Assembly (NCBI RefSeq): GCF_002261475.1 | Contig: NZ_NEVN01000004.1 | Span: forward strand, 434,001-498,000 | DNA length: 64,000 nucleotides | Direction: 5' to 3' | Origin: Bordetella genomosp. 5 | Lineage (GTDB): Bacteria; Pseudomonadota; Gammaproteobacteria; Burkholderiales; Burkholderiaceae_B | Part shown: in pieces, positions 27,780 to 36,792 of the stretch | How positions within the stretch are numbered: position 1 is the stretch's first letter | Layout: each line of letters starts with the position of its first letter | Program-made: the position numbers and the translations under genes | The notes under the pieces: model-generated | What the model was told of the DNA's origin: nothing | Database searches by the model: none | The model's input: only the letters and a program-made list of their open reading frames with translations

Positions 27780-28532
27780 TCAGTGCTGCAGAATCTTGGA
27801 AAGGAATTGGCGCGTGCGGGGCGCGCGCGCGTCGGCGTTGCCGAAGAACTCGTCCTTGGGGCAATCCTCGACGATGTGACCGGCGTCCATGAAGATCACG
27901 CGGTGCGCGACCCGGCGGGCAAATCCCATTTCGTGCGTGACGACCATCATCGTCATGCCCTCGGCCGCCAGATCGGTCATTACGTCGAGCACTTCATTGA
28001 CCATCTCGGGATCGAGCGCGGACGTCGGCTCGTCGAACAGCATGACCACCGGATCCATCGAGAGCGCCCGCGCGATGGCGACGCGCTGCTGCTGACCGCC
28101 CGACAACTCACCGGGGTGCTTGTCCTTGTGCGCCGACAGGCCGACGCGGTCGAGCAGGGCGTGGGCGCGCTGGCGCGCCTCGTCGCGGCCGCGCTTGAGC
28201 ACCTTGACCTGTCCGAGGCAGAGGTTGTCGGTAACGGTGAGGTGCGGAAACAGCTCAAAGTGCTGAAACACCATGCCGGCCTCGGCGCGCAGACGCGGCA
28301 GGTTGGTGCGCGGGTCGGCCAGCGAGGTGCCGTTGACCAGGATGTCGCCTTTTTGAAAGGGCTCGAGCGCGTTGACGGTCTTGATCAGCGTGGACTTGCC
28401 GGAGCCCGAGGGGCCGCATACGACCACCACTTCGCCGCGGGCGACCTGGGTGGAGCATTCGCTGAGCACCTGGAAGTCGCCGTACCACTTGCTGACCTGC
28501 CGGATGTCGATCATCGGAGAATGTTGCGTCAT
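27780..28532 (-). CDS. Polar amino acid ABC transporter ATPase
   Basis: A 250-residue ABC ATPase of the GlnQ/GltL type. Walker A is [10 protein letters not shown], the signature is [15 protein letters not shown], Walker B is [13 protein letters not shown], and the switch histidine is in VVTHEMGFA. An AAGGA site precedes the ATG at 28532. It is fourth in an operon of binding protein, two permeases, ATPase and threonine aldolase. Confidence 0.93.
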   Translation of the reverse strand: MTQHSPMIDIRQVSKWYGDFQVLSECSTQVARGEVVVVCGPSGSGKSTLIKTVNALEPFQKGDILVNGTSLADPRTNLPRLRAEAGMVFQHFELFPHLTVTDNLCLGQVKVLKRGRDEARQRAHALLDRVGLSAHKDKHPGELSGGQQQRVAIARALSMDPVVMLFDEPTSALDPEMVNEVLDVMTDLAAEGMTMMVVTHEMGFARRVAHRVIFMDAGHIVEDCPKDEFFGNADARAPRTRQFLSKILQH

Positions 28533-28551
28533 GAGTATTCCTTAGGGGCGA

Positions 28552-29241
28552 TCAGCGCAGCACGCGGGTGCGCCGCTCCAGCCGTTTGACCAATCGGGAG
28601 GCGGTGAAGCAGATGACGAAATACACCACCGCCACAAAGAGATAGAGCTCGACGAGCCGGCCGTCGCGCTGGCCGATCTTGGATGCGGCACCCAGGAAGT
28701 CGGTGAGCGAGAGCACATACACGAGCGACGTGTCCTGGAACAGGATGATCACCCGCGTGAGCAGGGCCGGCGTCATGTTGCGCAACGCCTGCGGCAGCAC
28801 GACGTGACGCATTCCCTGCCAGGGCGTCAGGCCGATGGCGAGACTCGCTGACACCTGACCGCGCGAGATCGACTGGATGCCGGCCCGCATGATTTCGCAG
28901 AAGTACGCGGCCTCGAACAGCGTGAACGTGATCACCGCGGAATTCAGCGCGCCGACCCGCAGCGGCGTGGGCGAACCGATCACCCAGGCCGCCATGTAGG
29001 GAACGAGGAAATAGAACCAGAAGATCACCAGCAGCAACGGGATCGACCGCATCACGTTGACGTAGATGCCCGCGGGCACCGATAGCCATTTGAAGCGCGA
29101 CAGCCGCATCATGGCCAGCAAGGTGCCCAGGGCCAGGCCGGCGATGGCGGCGATCACGGTGAGCGTGAGCGTGAAGCTCATGCCGGTCTTGAACAGGTAG
29201 GGGGCCGCGTCCAGGATGACGTCGAAATCGAATTTATCCAT
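28552..29241 (-). CDS. Amino acid ABC transporter permease (GltK-like)
   Basis: A 229-residue inner membrane permease of the HisMQ type, with about five helices (TLTVIAAIAGLALGTLLAMM near the start) and the EAA loop EIMRAGIQSISRGQVSASLA that docks the ATPase. An AGGAGG site precedes the ATG. The gene is 9 bp downstream of the other permease. Confidence 0.92.
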   Translation of the reverse strand: MDKFDFDVILDAAPYLFKTGMSFTLTLTVIAAIAGLALGTLLAMMRLSRFKWLSVPAGIYVNVMRSIPLLLVIFWFYFLVPYMAAWVIGSPTPLRVGALNSAVITFTLFEAAYFCEIMRAGIQSISRGQVSASLAIGLTPWQGMRHVVLPQALRNMTPALLTRVIILFQDTSLVYVLSLTDFLGAASKIGQRDGRLVELYLFVAVVYFVICFTASRLVKRLERRTRVLR

Positions 29242-29250
29242 GACGTCCTC

Positions 29251-29997
29251 CTACTTCTTGCTCGCGGCGCTGATCAGCCCGGGCACGGCGACCCGGTGTT
29301 CGAGCAGCCGCATGCCCATGACCACGATGCCGTTGAGGATCAGGTAGATCACGGTTGCCGCGCTGAAGGCCTCGAAGATGTGGAAGCTGAACTCCTGCAT
29401 CGAGCGCGCCTGCCCGGTGAGCTCGAGCAGACCGATCGTCAGCGCGACCGAGGAATACTTGATCGTGCCCATGAATTCCGACGTGAGCGGCGGCAGCACG
29501 ATGCGATACGCCTCGGGCAGGATGATGTAGCGATACACCTGGGCCTCGGTCAGCCCGAGCGCCGTGCCGGCCTGAAACTGGCCGCGCGGCAGAGACTGGA
29601 TGCCGGCGCGCAGCTGCTCGGCAACGCGGGCCGAGCCGTAAAAGCCGAGGCACAGCACCGCGGGGACGAACTGCCCCCAGGGCTGCTGCATCTGTTTCAT
29701 GGCCGTGCCCCAGGCGTGGGGCAGCAGCTCGGGCAGAACGAAATACCAGAGGAACATCTGCACCAGCAGCGGGATGTTGCGGAACAGCTCGACGTAGCAG
29801 GCGCCCAGCACATTGAGGGTGCGGGAGCGGGCCGTGCGCATGACGCCCAGCACCGAACCCAGCAGAAGCGAGAAGATCCACGCGGTCAGCGCCAGCGCGA
29901 GCGTCCAGCCGGTGCCGATCAGCAACGTTTCCAGGAACGTGTGCACACCGTCGGGCGACATCTCCAGGAAGATGCCCCAACTCCAGTCGTAATTCAT
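29251..29997 (-). CDS. Amino acid ABC transporter permease (GltJ-like)
   Basis: A 248-residue permease paralogous to the next gene. The EAA loop reads EQLRAGIQSLPRGQFQAGTA, and ELFRNIPLLVQMFLWYF is the usual motif after the first cytoplasmic loop. Together the two permeases form the heterodimeric channel. A 130-bp GC-rich gap separates it from the binding protein gene; its high content of complementary GC blocks could form a stem that limits downstream expression, as is common after binding protein genes. Confidence 0.92.
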   Translation of the reverse strand: MNYDWSWGIFLEMSPDGVHTFLETLLIGTGWTLALALTAWIFSLLLGSVLGVMRTARSRTLNVLGACYVELFRNIPLLVQMFLWYFVLPELLPHAWGTAMKQMQQPWGQFVPAVLCLGFYGSARVAEQLRAGIQSLPRGQFQAGTALGLTEAQVYRYIILPEAYRIVLPPLTSEFMGTIKYSSVALTIGLLELTGQARSMQEFSFHIFEAFSAATVIYLILNGIVVMGMRLLEHRVAVPGLISAASKK

Positions 29998-30129
29998 GTG
30001 ATGCCTTGATGATTGCGCGACGGCACGCGGCCGCTCAGGGCCGCGCCGGGCCCGCCAGACGCGGCGCGGGCCGCCCGCTTCGATCGGGATGCACGGGCGA
30101 ACGGCACGGGTGCCGTGCGCCCGCGACCT

Positions 30130-31041
30130 TTACTCGTAGACCTTGGGGTCGCCCGAATCCGTGGGATTGGCGAGTGCGCGCTTGAGCGCGTCGCTCATGG
30201 GGTACTTGAGGTTGATCTGCTTGGGCGGAATCGGCGAATTGAAGTACTTGTCGTAGATCGCCGCCACCTTGCCGGTCTTCATCAGATCCTTGACGGCGTC
30301 GTCCACGACCTTTTTGAAGGCGGGATCGTCCTTGGGTTGCAGGATGCCGTAGGGGGCCAGTTGCAGACCCTTCTTGCCGATCACGAACGCGTCGGGATTC
30401 TTTGACGCCGCGACCGAGCCGTAAGCAATGCCGTCATCGTTGGCGGAGCCGGCCGCGCGGCCCGATTCGACCATCAGCAGGGTCTCTGCGGTGTCCTTGG
30501 CAGGCGCCATGGTGATGCCGTATTTGTGCTGGGCATTGAGCTGCGAGACCAGCTTGAACGTCTGGCCGCCCGCCTGAGCCGCGATCGACTTGCCGCGGAA
30601 CGACGCGAGGTCGTCCGGATCGACGCCGCCATCCTTGCGCGCCACCAGCACCACTTGGGCCACGAAGGTCGTGGGGGCGAAGGCGACGAACTTGTGGCGC
30701 TCGACGAGATTGGTCGTGTTGCCGCACTCGAGATCGATGGTGCCGTTGGCCAGCAGCGGAATGCGTGTGGCCGACGTGGTGGGGTTGTAGCGAATCTCGA
30801 GCTTGGGCAGCTTCAGTGCGGCCTTCACGTATTGGGCCACCTCCTGGCAGATCTCGACCGTGTAGCCGATCGGCTTCTGGTTGCCGTCGAGGTAAGCGAA
30901 CGGCACGGAGGTTTCGGGGTGGCCGAGCGTGATCACGCCGGTTTCACGGATCTTGTCGAGGCGGCTGGGGCCGTCGGCAAAGGCGGACGTGGCGAGGCCG
31001 GCCAGGCTGGCGGCGGCAATGAGCGCTGCAATGGCTTTCAT
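30130..31041 (-). CDS. Amino acid ABC transporter substrate-binding protein
   Basis: A 303-residue periplasmic receptor of SBP family 3 (GltI/AatJ-like). The signal peptide is MKAIAALIAAASLAGLATSA ending FADG. Family motifs include LDKIRETGVITLGHPETSVP, the ligand region IDLECGNTTNLVERHKFVAF and MVESGRAAGSANDDGIAYG. I chose the start at 31041, which has AAGGGAAAACAG upstream; the longer ORF has unlikely N-terminal sequence. Dicarboxylic amino acids are the typical ligands of this group, but the threonine aldolase at the operon end argues for a hydroxylated one. Confidence 0.92.
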   Translation of the reverse strand: MKAIAALIAAASLAGLATSAFADGPSRLDKIRETGVITLGHPETSVPFAYLDGNQKPIGYTVEICQEVAQYVKAALKLPKLEIRYNPTTSATRIPLLANGTIDLECGNTTNLVERHKFVAFAPTTFVAQVVLVARKDGGVDPDDLASFRGKSIAAQAGGQTFKLVSQLNAQHKYGITMAPAKDTAETLLMVESGRAAGSANDDGIAYGSVAASKNPDAFVIGKKGLQLAPYGILQPKDDPAFKKVVDDAVKDLMKTGKVAAIYDKYFNSPIPPKQINLKYPMSDALKRALANPTDSGDPKVYE

Positions 31042-31214
31042 CTGTTTTCCCTTGGCGCCGGACGGACCGGCGTTTTTTGCGTGTTCACGATCGGTTCCCG
31101 CCGATCGTCGACGGGGCCCGCGTTGCGCGGTGTCTCCCGCGACTGGCAAAAAGTATCGGCCAGCGCTATGGTTTTATCCAATTCCAATTCGATATTGCTC
31201 TATACGGATCTGAT

Positions 31215-32189
31215 ATGGCTACACAGCGCATGGGATTGCGTCACATCGAAGCCTTTCGGGCTGTGATGATGACCGGCTCGATGACCGCCGCCGCCCGCAG
31301 CGTGCACACCTCGCAACCTCACATCAGCCGGCTGATCGCGCAGCTCGAGGCCATTACGCAGTTCGCGCTGTTCGATCGCAACGGCAGCCGCCTCACGCCC
31401 ACGCTCGACGGGGCACGCTTCTTTCAGGAGGTGGAGAAGACATTTCTGGGGCTGGCGGGCCTGGAGTCGGCGGCGGCCGGCATTCGCTCGTTCAGCGCGA
31501 GCCGGCTGAGCGTGGCCGCGATGCCGCGGCTGGCCGGCGGGCTGCTGGCGCGCATCGTGGCCCAATTCAAGCTCGAATACCCCGACGTGATGGTGTCCAT
31601 CCATTCGGGCAACGCCAGCACGGTGCACAACTGGATCAGCTCCGGGTTCTGCGATCTGGGCCTGGCCATGCTGTCGGGCGATGCGCCGGGCATTCAGGTG
31701 GAGCCGGTGCTGGCCATGAATTGCGTGGCCGTGATGCCGCGCGGCCATCGCCTCGCGCGGCTGGCGCGGATCAAGCCGGCGGATTTCGCAGGGGAGCCGT
31801 TCGTGGCGTTCACGAGCACGACGCCGCTGCGCGAGCGCATCGATGCGGTGTTCGCCAAGGCGCGCGTCGAGCGGCAGGTGGTCGCCGAGGCCGGTCTGGG
31901 GGCGTCGATCTGCGCGCTGGTCGGGGCAGGGCTGGGCGTGTCGCTCATCAACCCGCTGGCGGCGCGTGAAGAGTACGAGGTCAATGGCGTGGAAATGCGG
32001 CCGTTCAGTCCTGCCGTGCCCGTGTCGGTGGCGTTGCTCTATCCGCCGGCGCACACGCGCACGCGGCTGGTGACCGTGTTCTCGCGCCATGCCCGCGCGC
32101 TGATGCTCGAGGAAATGGCCGATCTTCGAGCGCGGCCCCCGGCGGCGCGACGGGCTCGGGCACGACACGACCGGGATATCCCTAGATAG
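31215..32189 (+). CDS. LysR-family regulator of the amino acid ABC operon
   Basis: A 324-residue LysR protein. The winged helix-turn-helix spans HIEAFRAVMMTGSMTAAARS to QPHISRLIAQLE. The C-terminal effector domain includes FSASRLSVAAMPRLAGGLLA and VGAGLGVSLINP. It is divergent from the ABC binding protein gene with 173 bp between starts, the classical arrangement for control of the neighbour. I chose the ATG at 31215; the upstream codons of the longer ORF are not protein-like. Confidence 0.9.
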   Translation: MATQRMGLRHIEAFRAVMMTGSMTAAARSVHTSQPHISRLIAQLEAITQFALFDRNGSRLTPTLDGARFFQEVEKTFLGLAGLESAAAGIRSFSASRLSVAAMPRLAGGLLARIVAQFKLEYPDVMVSIHSGNASTVHNWISSGFCDLGLAMLSGDAPGIQVEPVLAMNCVAVMPRGHRLARLARIKPADFAGEPFVAFTSTTPLRERIDAVFAKARVERQVVAEAGLGASICALVGAGLGVSLINPLAAREEYEVNGVEMRPFSPAVPVSVALLYPPAHTRTRLVTVFSRHARALMLEEMADLRARPPAARRARARHDRDIPR

Positions 32190-32327
32190 CCGCCCCTACC
32201 GATTGCATACAACATACCGTACGTGTGACCGCCCGCGGTTCCGCGGCCGGCCTGTGCCGCCTTCCTTTCGTCAACGTCCGTGCGCGCCGACCCGGCGCGC
32301 AAGATCTTTGTCTGTCCGGAGAACCGT

Positions 32328-33314
32328 ATGCGATACACCCGCCGCCAGGCCCTGGGCGCGCTTGCCGCGCTGCCGCTGGTCGTTCGCCCCGCCTGGGCCC
32401 AGAGTGCCTTTCCGAATCGGCCGGTGCGGCTGCTCGTGGGCTTCGCGCCCGGCGGCCTGACCGACATCGCCGCGCGCGCTCTGGCCGAGCGCATGAGCCA
32501 GGTCCTGAAGCAAAACGTCGTGGTCGAGAATCGTCCCGGCGGTCAGGCCATCATCGCCACGGTGGCGGTGGCGCGTGCCGAGCCCGATGGCTACACGCTG
32601 GGTTTCGCCGGCACCAACGGCATGATCCTCAACCCGCTGCTGTACAACAATCTTCCGTATCAGCAATCCGACTTTAAACAGCTGGGTTCGATGGGCAAGT
32701 CGCCCATGCTGCTGATCGTGAACGGCGAGCTGGGCGTGGACAACGTGAAGGACTTCATCGCCCTGGCCAAGAAAAAGCCGGGCGAGATCACCTGCGCCCA
32801 CGCGGGCCGCGGCGTCATCAATCATCTGGCGCTGCTGCATTTCCAGTCCAAGACGGGCACGCAGTTCCAGGACGTGCCGTACAAGGGCAGCGCGCCGGCG
32901 CTGATCGATCTGATGGCGGGCACGGTGCAGAGCACCTTCGACTTCCCGACCTCGGCGCTCGGTCACATCAAGACCGGCAAGCTCAAGGTGCTGGCGGTGA
33001 CCGCCGACAAGCGGCTGTCCAGCCTGCCCGACGTGCCCACCATGAAAGAGGCCGGGGTGGACGACTTCGAGCTGTACACCCGCATGATGATCTCGGGCCC
33101 GGCGGCGATGCCGGCGCCGGTGGTCAAGGTGCTCGAAGACGCCGTGCGGCAGGGCGCCAACGATCCGGGCCTGATCAAGCAGTTTGCCGAGCAGGGCGTG
33201 CAGGTGGAGTTCACCTCGTCCGCCGATCTCGACAAGGTGATCGCCGAAGAGTCCGCCATGTGGGCGGGCGTGATCAAGGCCAACAACGTACCCAAGACCG
33301 ACCTGAAGAGCTGA
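32328..33314 (+). CDS. Bug/TctC-family periplasmic binding protein
   Basis: A 328-residue solute receptor. The signal region TRRQALGALAALPLVVRPAW has a twin-arginine-like pair. Mature motifs are FPNRPVRLLVGFAPGGLTD and the loop FQDVPYKGSAPALIDLMAG. GGAG lies eight bases before the ATG. The next gene, a BAAT-type hydrolase, starts 8 bp after its stop, so the two form an operon that links uptake of an acid to acyl-CoA or ester chemistry. Confidence 0.9.
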   Translation: MRYTRRQALGALAALPLVVRPAWAQSAFPNRPVRLLVGFAPGGLTDIAARALAERMSQVLKQNVVVENRPGGQAIIATVAVARAEPDGYTLGFAGTNGMILNPLLYNNLPYQQSDFKQLGSMGKSPMLLIVNGELGVDNVKDFIALAKKKPGEITCAHAGRGVINHLALLHFQSKTGTQFQDVPYKGSAPALIDLMAGTVQSTFDFPTSALGHIKTGKLKVLAVTADKRLSSLPDVPTMKEAGVDDFELYTRMMISGPAAMPAPVVKVLEDAVRQGANDPGLIKQFAEQGVQVEFTSSADLDKVIAEESAMWAGVIKANNVPKTDLKS

Positions 33315-33322
33315 GGACCGCC

Positions 33323-34630
33323 GTGACCGACCGCGCCGCCATTATCGTCAACCCCGAAGTCGCGCTCATCGACGTGGCGCGGGAGATCCGCATCGACGGC
33401 TTCGCGCCGTATGCGTTCATCACCGTGACCGCCGCGATGACGATGTGCGGCGCGCCCTGGCGCTCGCAGGCCGTGTTCATGGCGGGCCACGACGGCAGCC
33501 TCGACCTCGCGCGTGATTGCCCGGTGTCGGGTAGCTACAACGAGCCCTCGGCCATGGGCCTGGTGTGGTCGATGGTGTGCGAGGACATGGGCAAGGTGGT
33601 GTTTCCGCCCGACCGCACCGATCCGCTCGTGATCCGGCTCGAGGCCACCGACGGCACGCGCAGCGCGCAGGCCACGCTCATCCAGGACTTCGTCGACGAG
33701 GGCGTGACCCACCGCGCGATCCGCGCAGACCTGGGCGGCATGACGCTGTCGGGCGAGCTCTATACGCCCGCCGGCCCGGGTCCGCACCCGCTGGTGATCT
33801 ACATGAACGGCTCGTCGGGCGGCGTGAACGCGCCGCGTGCCGCGCTGTTTGCCGCGCGCGGCTATCAGTGTCTGGCACTGGCCATCTTCAACTACGAAGG
33901 ACGGCCCAAGTACCTGAACGACATGCCGCTCGAGTATTTCGAGCGCGCCTTGCGCTGGGCTCGCGCCGAGCTCAAGCCGCGCGACGGCTTCGTGGCGGTA
34001 TCGGGCATCAGCCGGGGTGGCGAGACCTCGCTGCTCGTGGCCTCGCACTTCCCCGACCTCGTGAGCGCCGTGGTCGCCTATGTGCCGTCGCCCGTCACGC
34101 ACGGCGTGGTGAGCGCCGGGTCGCCGGGCACGGGCCGCGACGCGCAGGTCTGGACGCTCGACGGCCAGCCTCTGCCGCATCTGTGGCAGAACAACGCCAG
34201 CGCCAACTGGGACGCGGCCTATGCCACCGACCCGCCGTACCGCCAGACGCATGCGTTCCTGAGCGCCTCGCGCGATGCGGCGGCGTTCGAGCGGGCGCTT
34301 ATTCCAGTCGAGCGTTTTCCGGGTCCCGTGTTGCTGGTGAGCGCGTCCGACGACGGGTTCTGGCCGAGCACGGCGTACTCCGAAGTGGTGATGCGGCAGC
34401 GCCAGCAACACGGCCTGCCGACCTTCCATCATGTTTGCATGGGCGCGGGCCACCACGTGCATTACCCGTATCTACCCGGCACGCTCATCGCCAAACCCCA
34501 CGCGATGTCGGGCCTGCTGCTCGACGCGGGCGGCACCCCGTCGGCCAACGCGGCGGGCAACGAGGGCTCGTATCTGGCGGTGCTCGAGTTTCTGGGCCGC
34601 GCGTCGGGCACGAGCGCGGCGGGAGGCTGA
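33323..34630 (+). CDS. BAAT-type acyl hydrolase/thioesterase
   Basis: A 435-residue two-domain protein like acyl-CoA thioesterases and bile acid-CoA:amino acid N-acyltransferases. Residues 1-130 are the immunoglobulin-like N-terminal domain; the rest is an alpha/beta hydrolase domain. The nucleophile elbow is VSGISRGGETSLL (Ser, where the animal acyltransferase has Cys), the acid is in SASDDGFWPS and the His in GAGHHVHYP. The start is a GTG at 33323 after GAGGA; it sits 8 bp behind a Bug gene. A clear paralogue lies at 36792-38111. Confidence 0.8.
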   Translation: MTDRAAIIVNPEVALIDVAREIRIDGFAPYAFITVTAAMTMCGAPWRSQAVFMAGHDGSLDLARDCPVSGSYNEPSAMGLVWSMVCEDMGKVVFPPDRTDPLVIRLEATDGTRSAQATLIQDFVDEGVTHRAIRADLGGMTLSGELYTPAGPGPHPLVIYMNGSSGGVNAPRAALFAARGYQCLALAIFNYEGRPKYLNDMPLEYFERALRWARAELKPRDGFVAVSGISRGGETSLLVASHFPDLVSAVVAYVPSPVTHGVVSAGSPGTGRDAQVWTLDGQPLPHLWQNNASANWDAAYATDPPYRQTHAFLSASRDAAAFERALIPVERFPGPVLLVSASDDGFWPSTAYSEVVMRQRQQHGLPTFHHVCMGAGHHVHYPYLPGTLIAKPHAMSGLLLDAGGTPSANAAGNEGSYLAVLEFLGRASGTSAAGG

Positions 34631-34694
34631 AGCGCCGCGCAACACGCGGCGCGGCGTCGAGCCGAACGGCGCGCGGCGGCCGGCCTGGCCGCGC

Positions 34695-35528
34695 TCAGGC
34701 CGCGGCGGGCACGAAAAAGCGGTCTTTGAGCTCCTGCAGCCCGATGCGCTCCAGCATCTCGGTCAGGCGTTCCGAGGGTTTGCGGCGCGGGGCGTCCTTG
34801 TACTGCGCGATGATGAGCTCGTTCTTCATCGAGTGCTCCCAGCCCACCAGCTCGGTCACGCTGACCTGATAGCCATGCGCCTCGAGCTGCAGGCAGCGCA
34901 GCACATTGGTGATCTGGCTGCCGAACTCGCGGGTGTGCAGCGGATGGCGCCAGATCTCCGCCAGCGGGTCGGCCAGCGCGCGTTGCTTGTTCTTGCGCAG
35001 CACCGACGCGACCTCCGCCTGGCAGCAGGGCACGACCACGATGTGGCGCGCCTTCTTTTCGAGAGCGAAGCGGATCGCGTCGTCGGTGGCGGTGTTGCAG
35101 GCGTGCAGCGCGGTGACGATATCGACCGTGGGGGGCAGCTTGTCGGACGTGATCGAATCGGCGACCGACAGGTTCAGGAACGACATCCCGCCAAAACCCA
35201 GCTTCGAGGCGAGCGCCTCGGAGGTCTGCACCAGCTCCTGGCGCGTTTCGATGCCGTAGATGTGCGAGCTGTCTTTCAGCTCCTTGACGAACAGGTCGTA
35301 GAGGATGAAGCCCAGATACGACTTGCCCGCGCCGTGGTCGACCAGCGTGACGCTGCCCTTGTCCGTTTTCACGTCCTGCATGAGCGGCTCGATGAACTGA
35401 AACAGGTGATAGACCTGCTTGAGCTTGCGGCGGCTGTCCTGGTTCATCTTGCCGTCGCGGGTCAGGATGTGCAGGGCCTTGAGCAGCTCGATCGACTGGC
35501 CGGGGCGGATTTCGTGGGTATTGGACAT
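34695..35528 (-). CDS. SAM-dependent methyltransferase (Methyltransf_32 type)
   Basis: A 277-residue Rossmann-fold methyltransferase. The SAM-binding glycine motif is LVDHGAGKSYLGFIL, followed by GIETRQEL, and the family-specific TALHACNTATDDAI and VVVPCCQAE motifs. The cysteine-containing region is typical of the group that includes GSTCD-like and rRNA-methyltransferase-like proteins. The substrate is not known. It is a single gene flanked by convergent and co-directional genes with gaps of 64 and 122 bp. Confidence 0.82.
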   Translation of the reverse strand: MSNTHEIRPGQSIELLKALHILTRDGKMNQDSRRKLKQVYHLFQFIEPLMQDVKTDKGSVTLVDHGAGKSYLGFILYDLFVKELKDSSHIYGIETRQELVQTSEALASKLGFGGMSFLNLSVADSITSDKLPPTVDIVTALHACNTATDDAIRFALEKKARHIVVVPCCQAEVASVLRKNKQRALADPLAEIWRHPLHTREFGSQITNVLRCLQLEAHGYQVSVTELVGWEHSMKNELIIAQYKDAPRRKPSERLTEMLERIGLQELKDRFFVPAAA

Positions 35529-35650
35529 CGGAAGCGCGGGAGGGCGGCGCGCAGGGCGCGGCCCGAGAGAGGCGAAAGCGCCATTTTACCGAATGGGCGC
35601 GCCCGAGCCCGCGAGGGGCCGGGCGCGCGTGGCCGAGGGCGTGACGCCGC

Positions 35651-36262
35651 TCAGGCCTGCGGGAAGACCGGCTCGCCCAGATTCAGCATGAGCCGGTTGG
35701 CCCAGGCGAAGATGGCGTCCGAATGCAGCAGGTCGAGGATCTCGCCCTGATTCAGTCCCACGTCTTTCAGGGCCTGGATGTCGGCCGGGCCGATCGCCGC
35801 TGGCGACTCGGTGATCTTGATCGAGAACGCCGAAATCGCGCGCTCGCGTTCGGTGGTGCCGGCCGTGGCCGGATCCTCGAACACCTCGGTGATGACATCG
35901 TTGCGCTTGGCGAGCTGCTCGAAGCGTTGCGCATGGACCGACGCGCAGTACACGCAACCGTTCACACGCGACACCACGGTCGCGCCCAGCTCGCGCTCCG
36001 CACGCGACAGGCCGCCGGGGGCGTACATGATGGCGTTGAACGCGGTGGAGCGCTGGCGCAGGATCTCGGGCTGATGCACCAGGAAGAGGTAGTAATCCGA
36101 GACCTTGGCCTTCGGATGGCTCTCTTCGAGCACGGCGATCTGCTCGGGCGTGGCGGAGTCGAGCTTGACCGTATCGAGCCAGGCCTTCCAGCCCAGCGTT
36201 TCGTTGGTGAAGCCGTGGGCTTTGATCAGCGTGCTGATGACATTGGGGTTTTGCGTGCTCAT
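35651..36262 (-). CDS. Alkylhydroperoxidase-like CMD protein (Avi_7169 family)
   Basis: A 203-residue protein of the carboxymuconolactone decarboxylase/AhpD fold. The redox motif is present as CVYCASVHAQRFEQLAKRND, the CxxC-xxx-H signature of AhpD-like proteins. From memory this family occurs beside its sister (Avi_7170) and peptide-type ABC transporters, as it does here. It is the last gene of the ten-gene operon and overlaps its sister by 4 bp (ATGA). Confidence 0.85.
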   Translation of the reverse strand: MSTQNPNVISTLIKAHGFTNETLGWKAWLDTVKLDSATPEQIAVLEESHPKAKVSDYYLFLVHQPEILRQRSTAFNAIMYAPGGLSRAERELGATVVSRVNGCVYCASVHAQRFEQLAKRNDVITEVFEDPATAGTTERERAISAFSIKITESPAAIGPADIQALKDVGLNQGEILDLLHSDAIFAWANRLMLNLGEPVFPQA

Positions 36263-36792
36263 GCGGCTTGCTCCAGCGCTTTCATGGCCTTCAGACCGGC
36301 CAGCAGGCGGGTCTGATACGAAAGAAAGGCGATCAGTTGCGACAGCGTGACCACGGCCGGCGTGCTCAGCCCGGCGGCGGGCAGCGTGTCGAGCGCGGCG
36401 CGGTCGCCTTCGACGGGGTTTTCGATCAGCGTGCGCGTGTAGGCCAGGATGGCGGCGAGGCGGGCATCCTTCGCTGCCTCGGGCGCGCCGCCATCGGCGA
36501 GCGCCAGCAGGTCGGCGCTGGCGCCGGCTTGCACGAGCCGCTCGCGATAGTGCGCGGCCAGCTCGCTCGCGTCGCTGATGCGGCAGGCGTACTGCGCCAC
36601 CAGCAGACGGTCCGTCAGGGCCAGGCCCGGCAGGTCGGGGTCGAACAGCGCGTCGTAGCTGCCTTGCGTGGCGGCCGCGACCTTGTCGCGCTGGTGCCGA
36701 ACGGCGTAAAGCGGATCGGCGGCGTTCAGGCCCAGCAGACGATCGATCAGATCGTTGGCCGGGTCATAGGCGGGAAGCGTTTGCGAGGCCAT
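36259..36792 (-). CDS. CMD-domain protein (Avi_7170 family)
   Basis: A 177-residue protein of the CMD fold without the CxxC pair; the equivalent region reads LVAQYACRISDASELAAHYR. It probably pairs with the redox-active sister encoded next. The start ATG at 36792 overlaps the stop of the upstream hydrolase by one base (TGATG), which fixes the start; the longer ORF upstream is the hydrolase gene read in another frame. Confidence 0.82.
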   Translation of the reverse strand: MASQTLPAYDPANDLIDRLLGLNAADPLYAVRHQRDKVAAATQGSYDALFDPDLPGLALTDRLLVAQYACRISDASELAAHYRERLVQAGASADLLALADGGAPEAAKDARLAAILAYTRTLIENPVEGDRAALDTLPAAGLSTPAVVTLSQLIAFLSYQTRLLAGLKAMKALEQAA

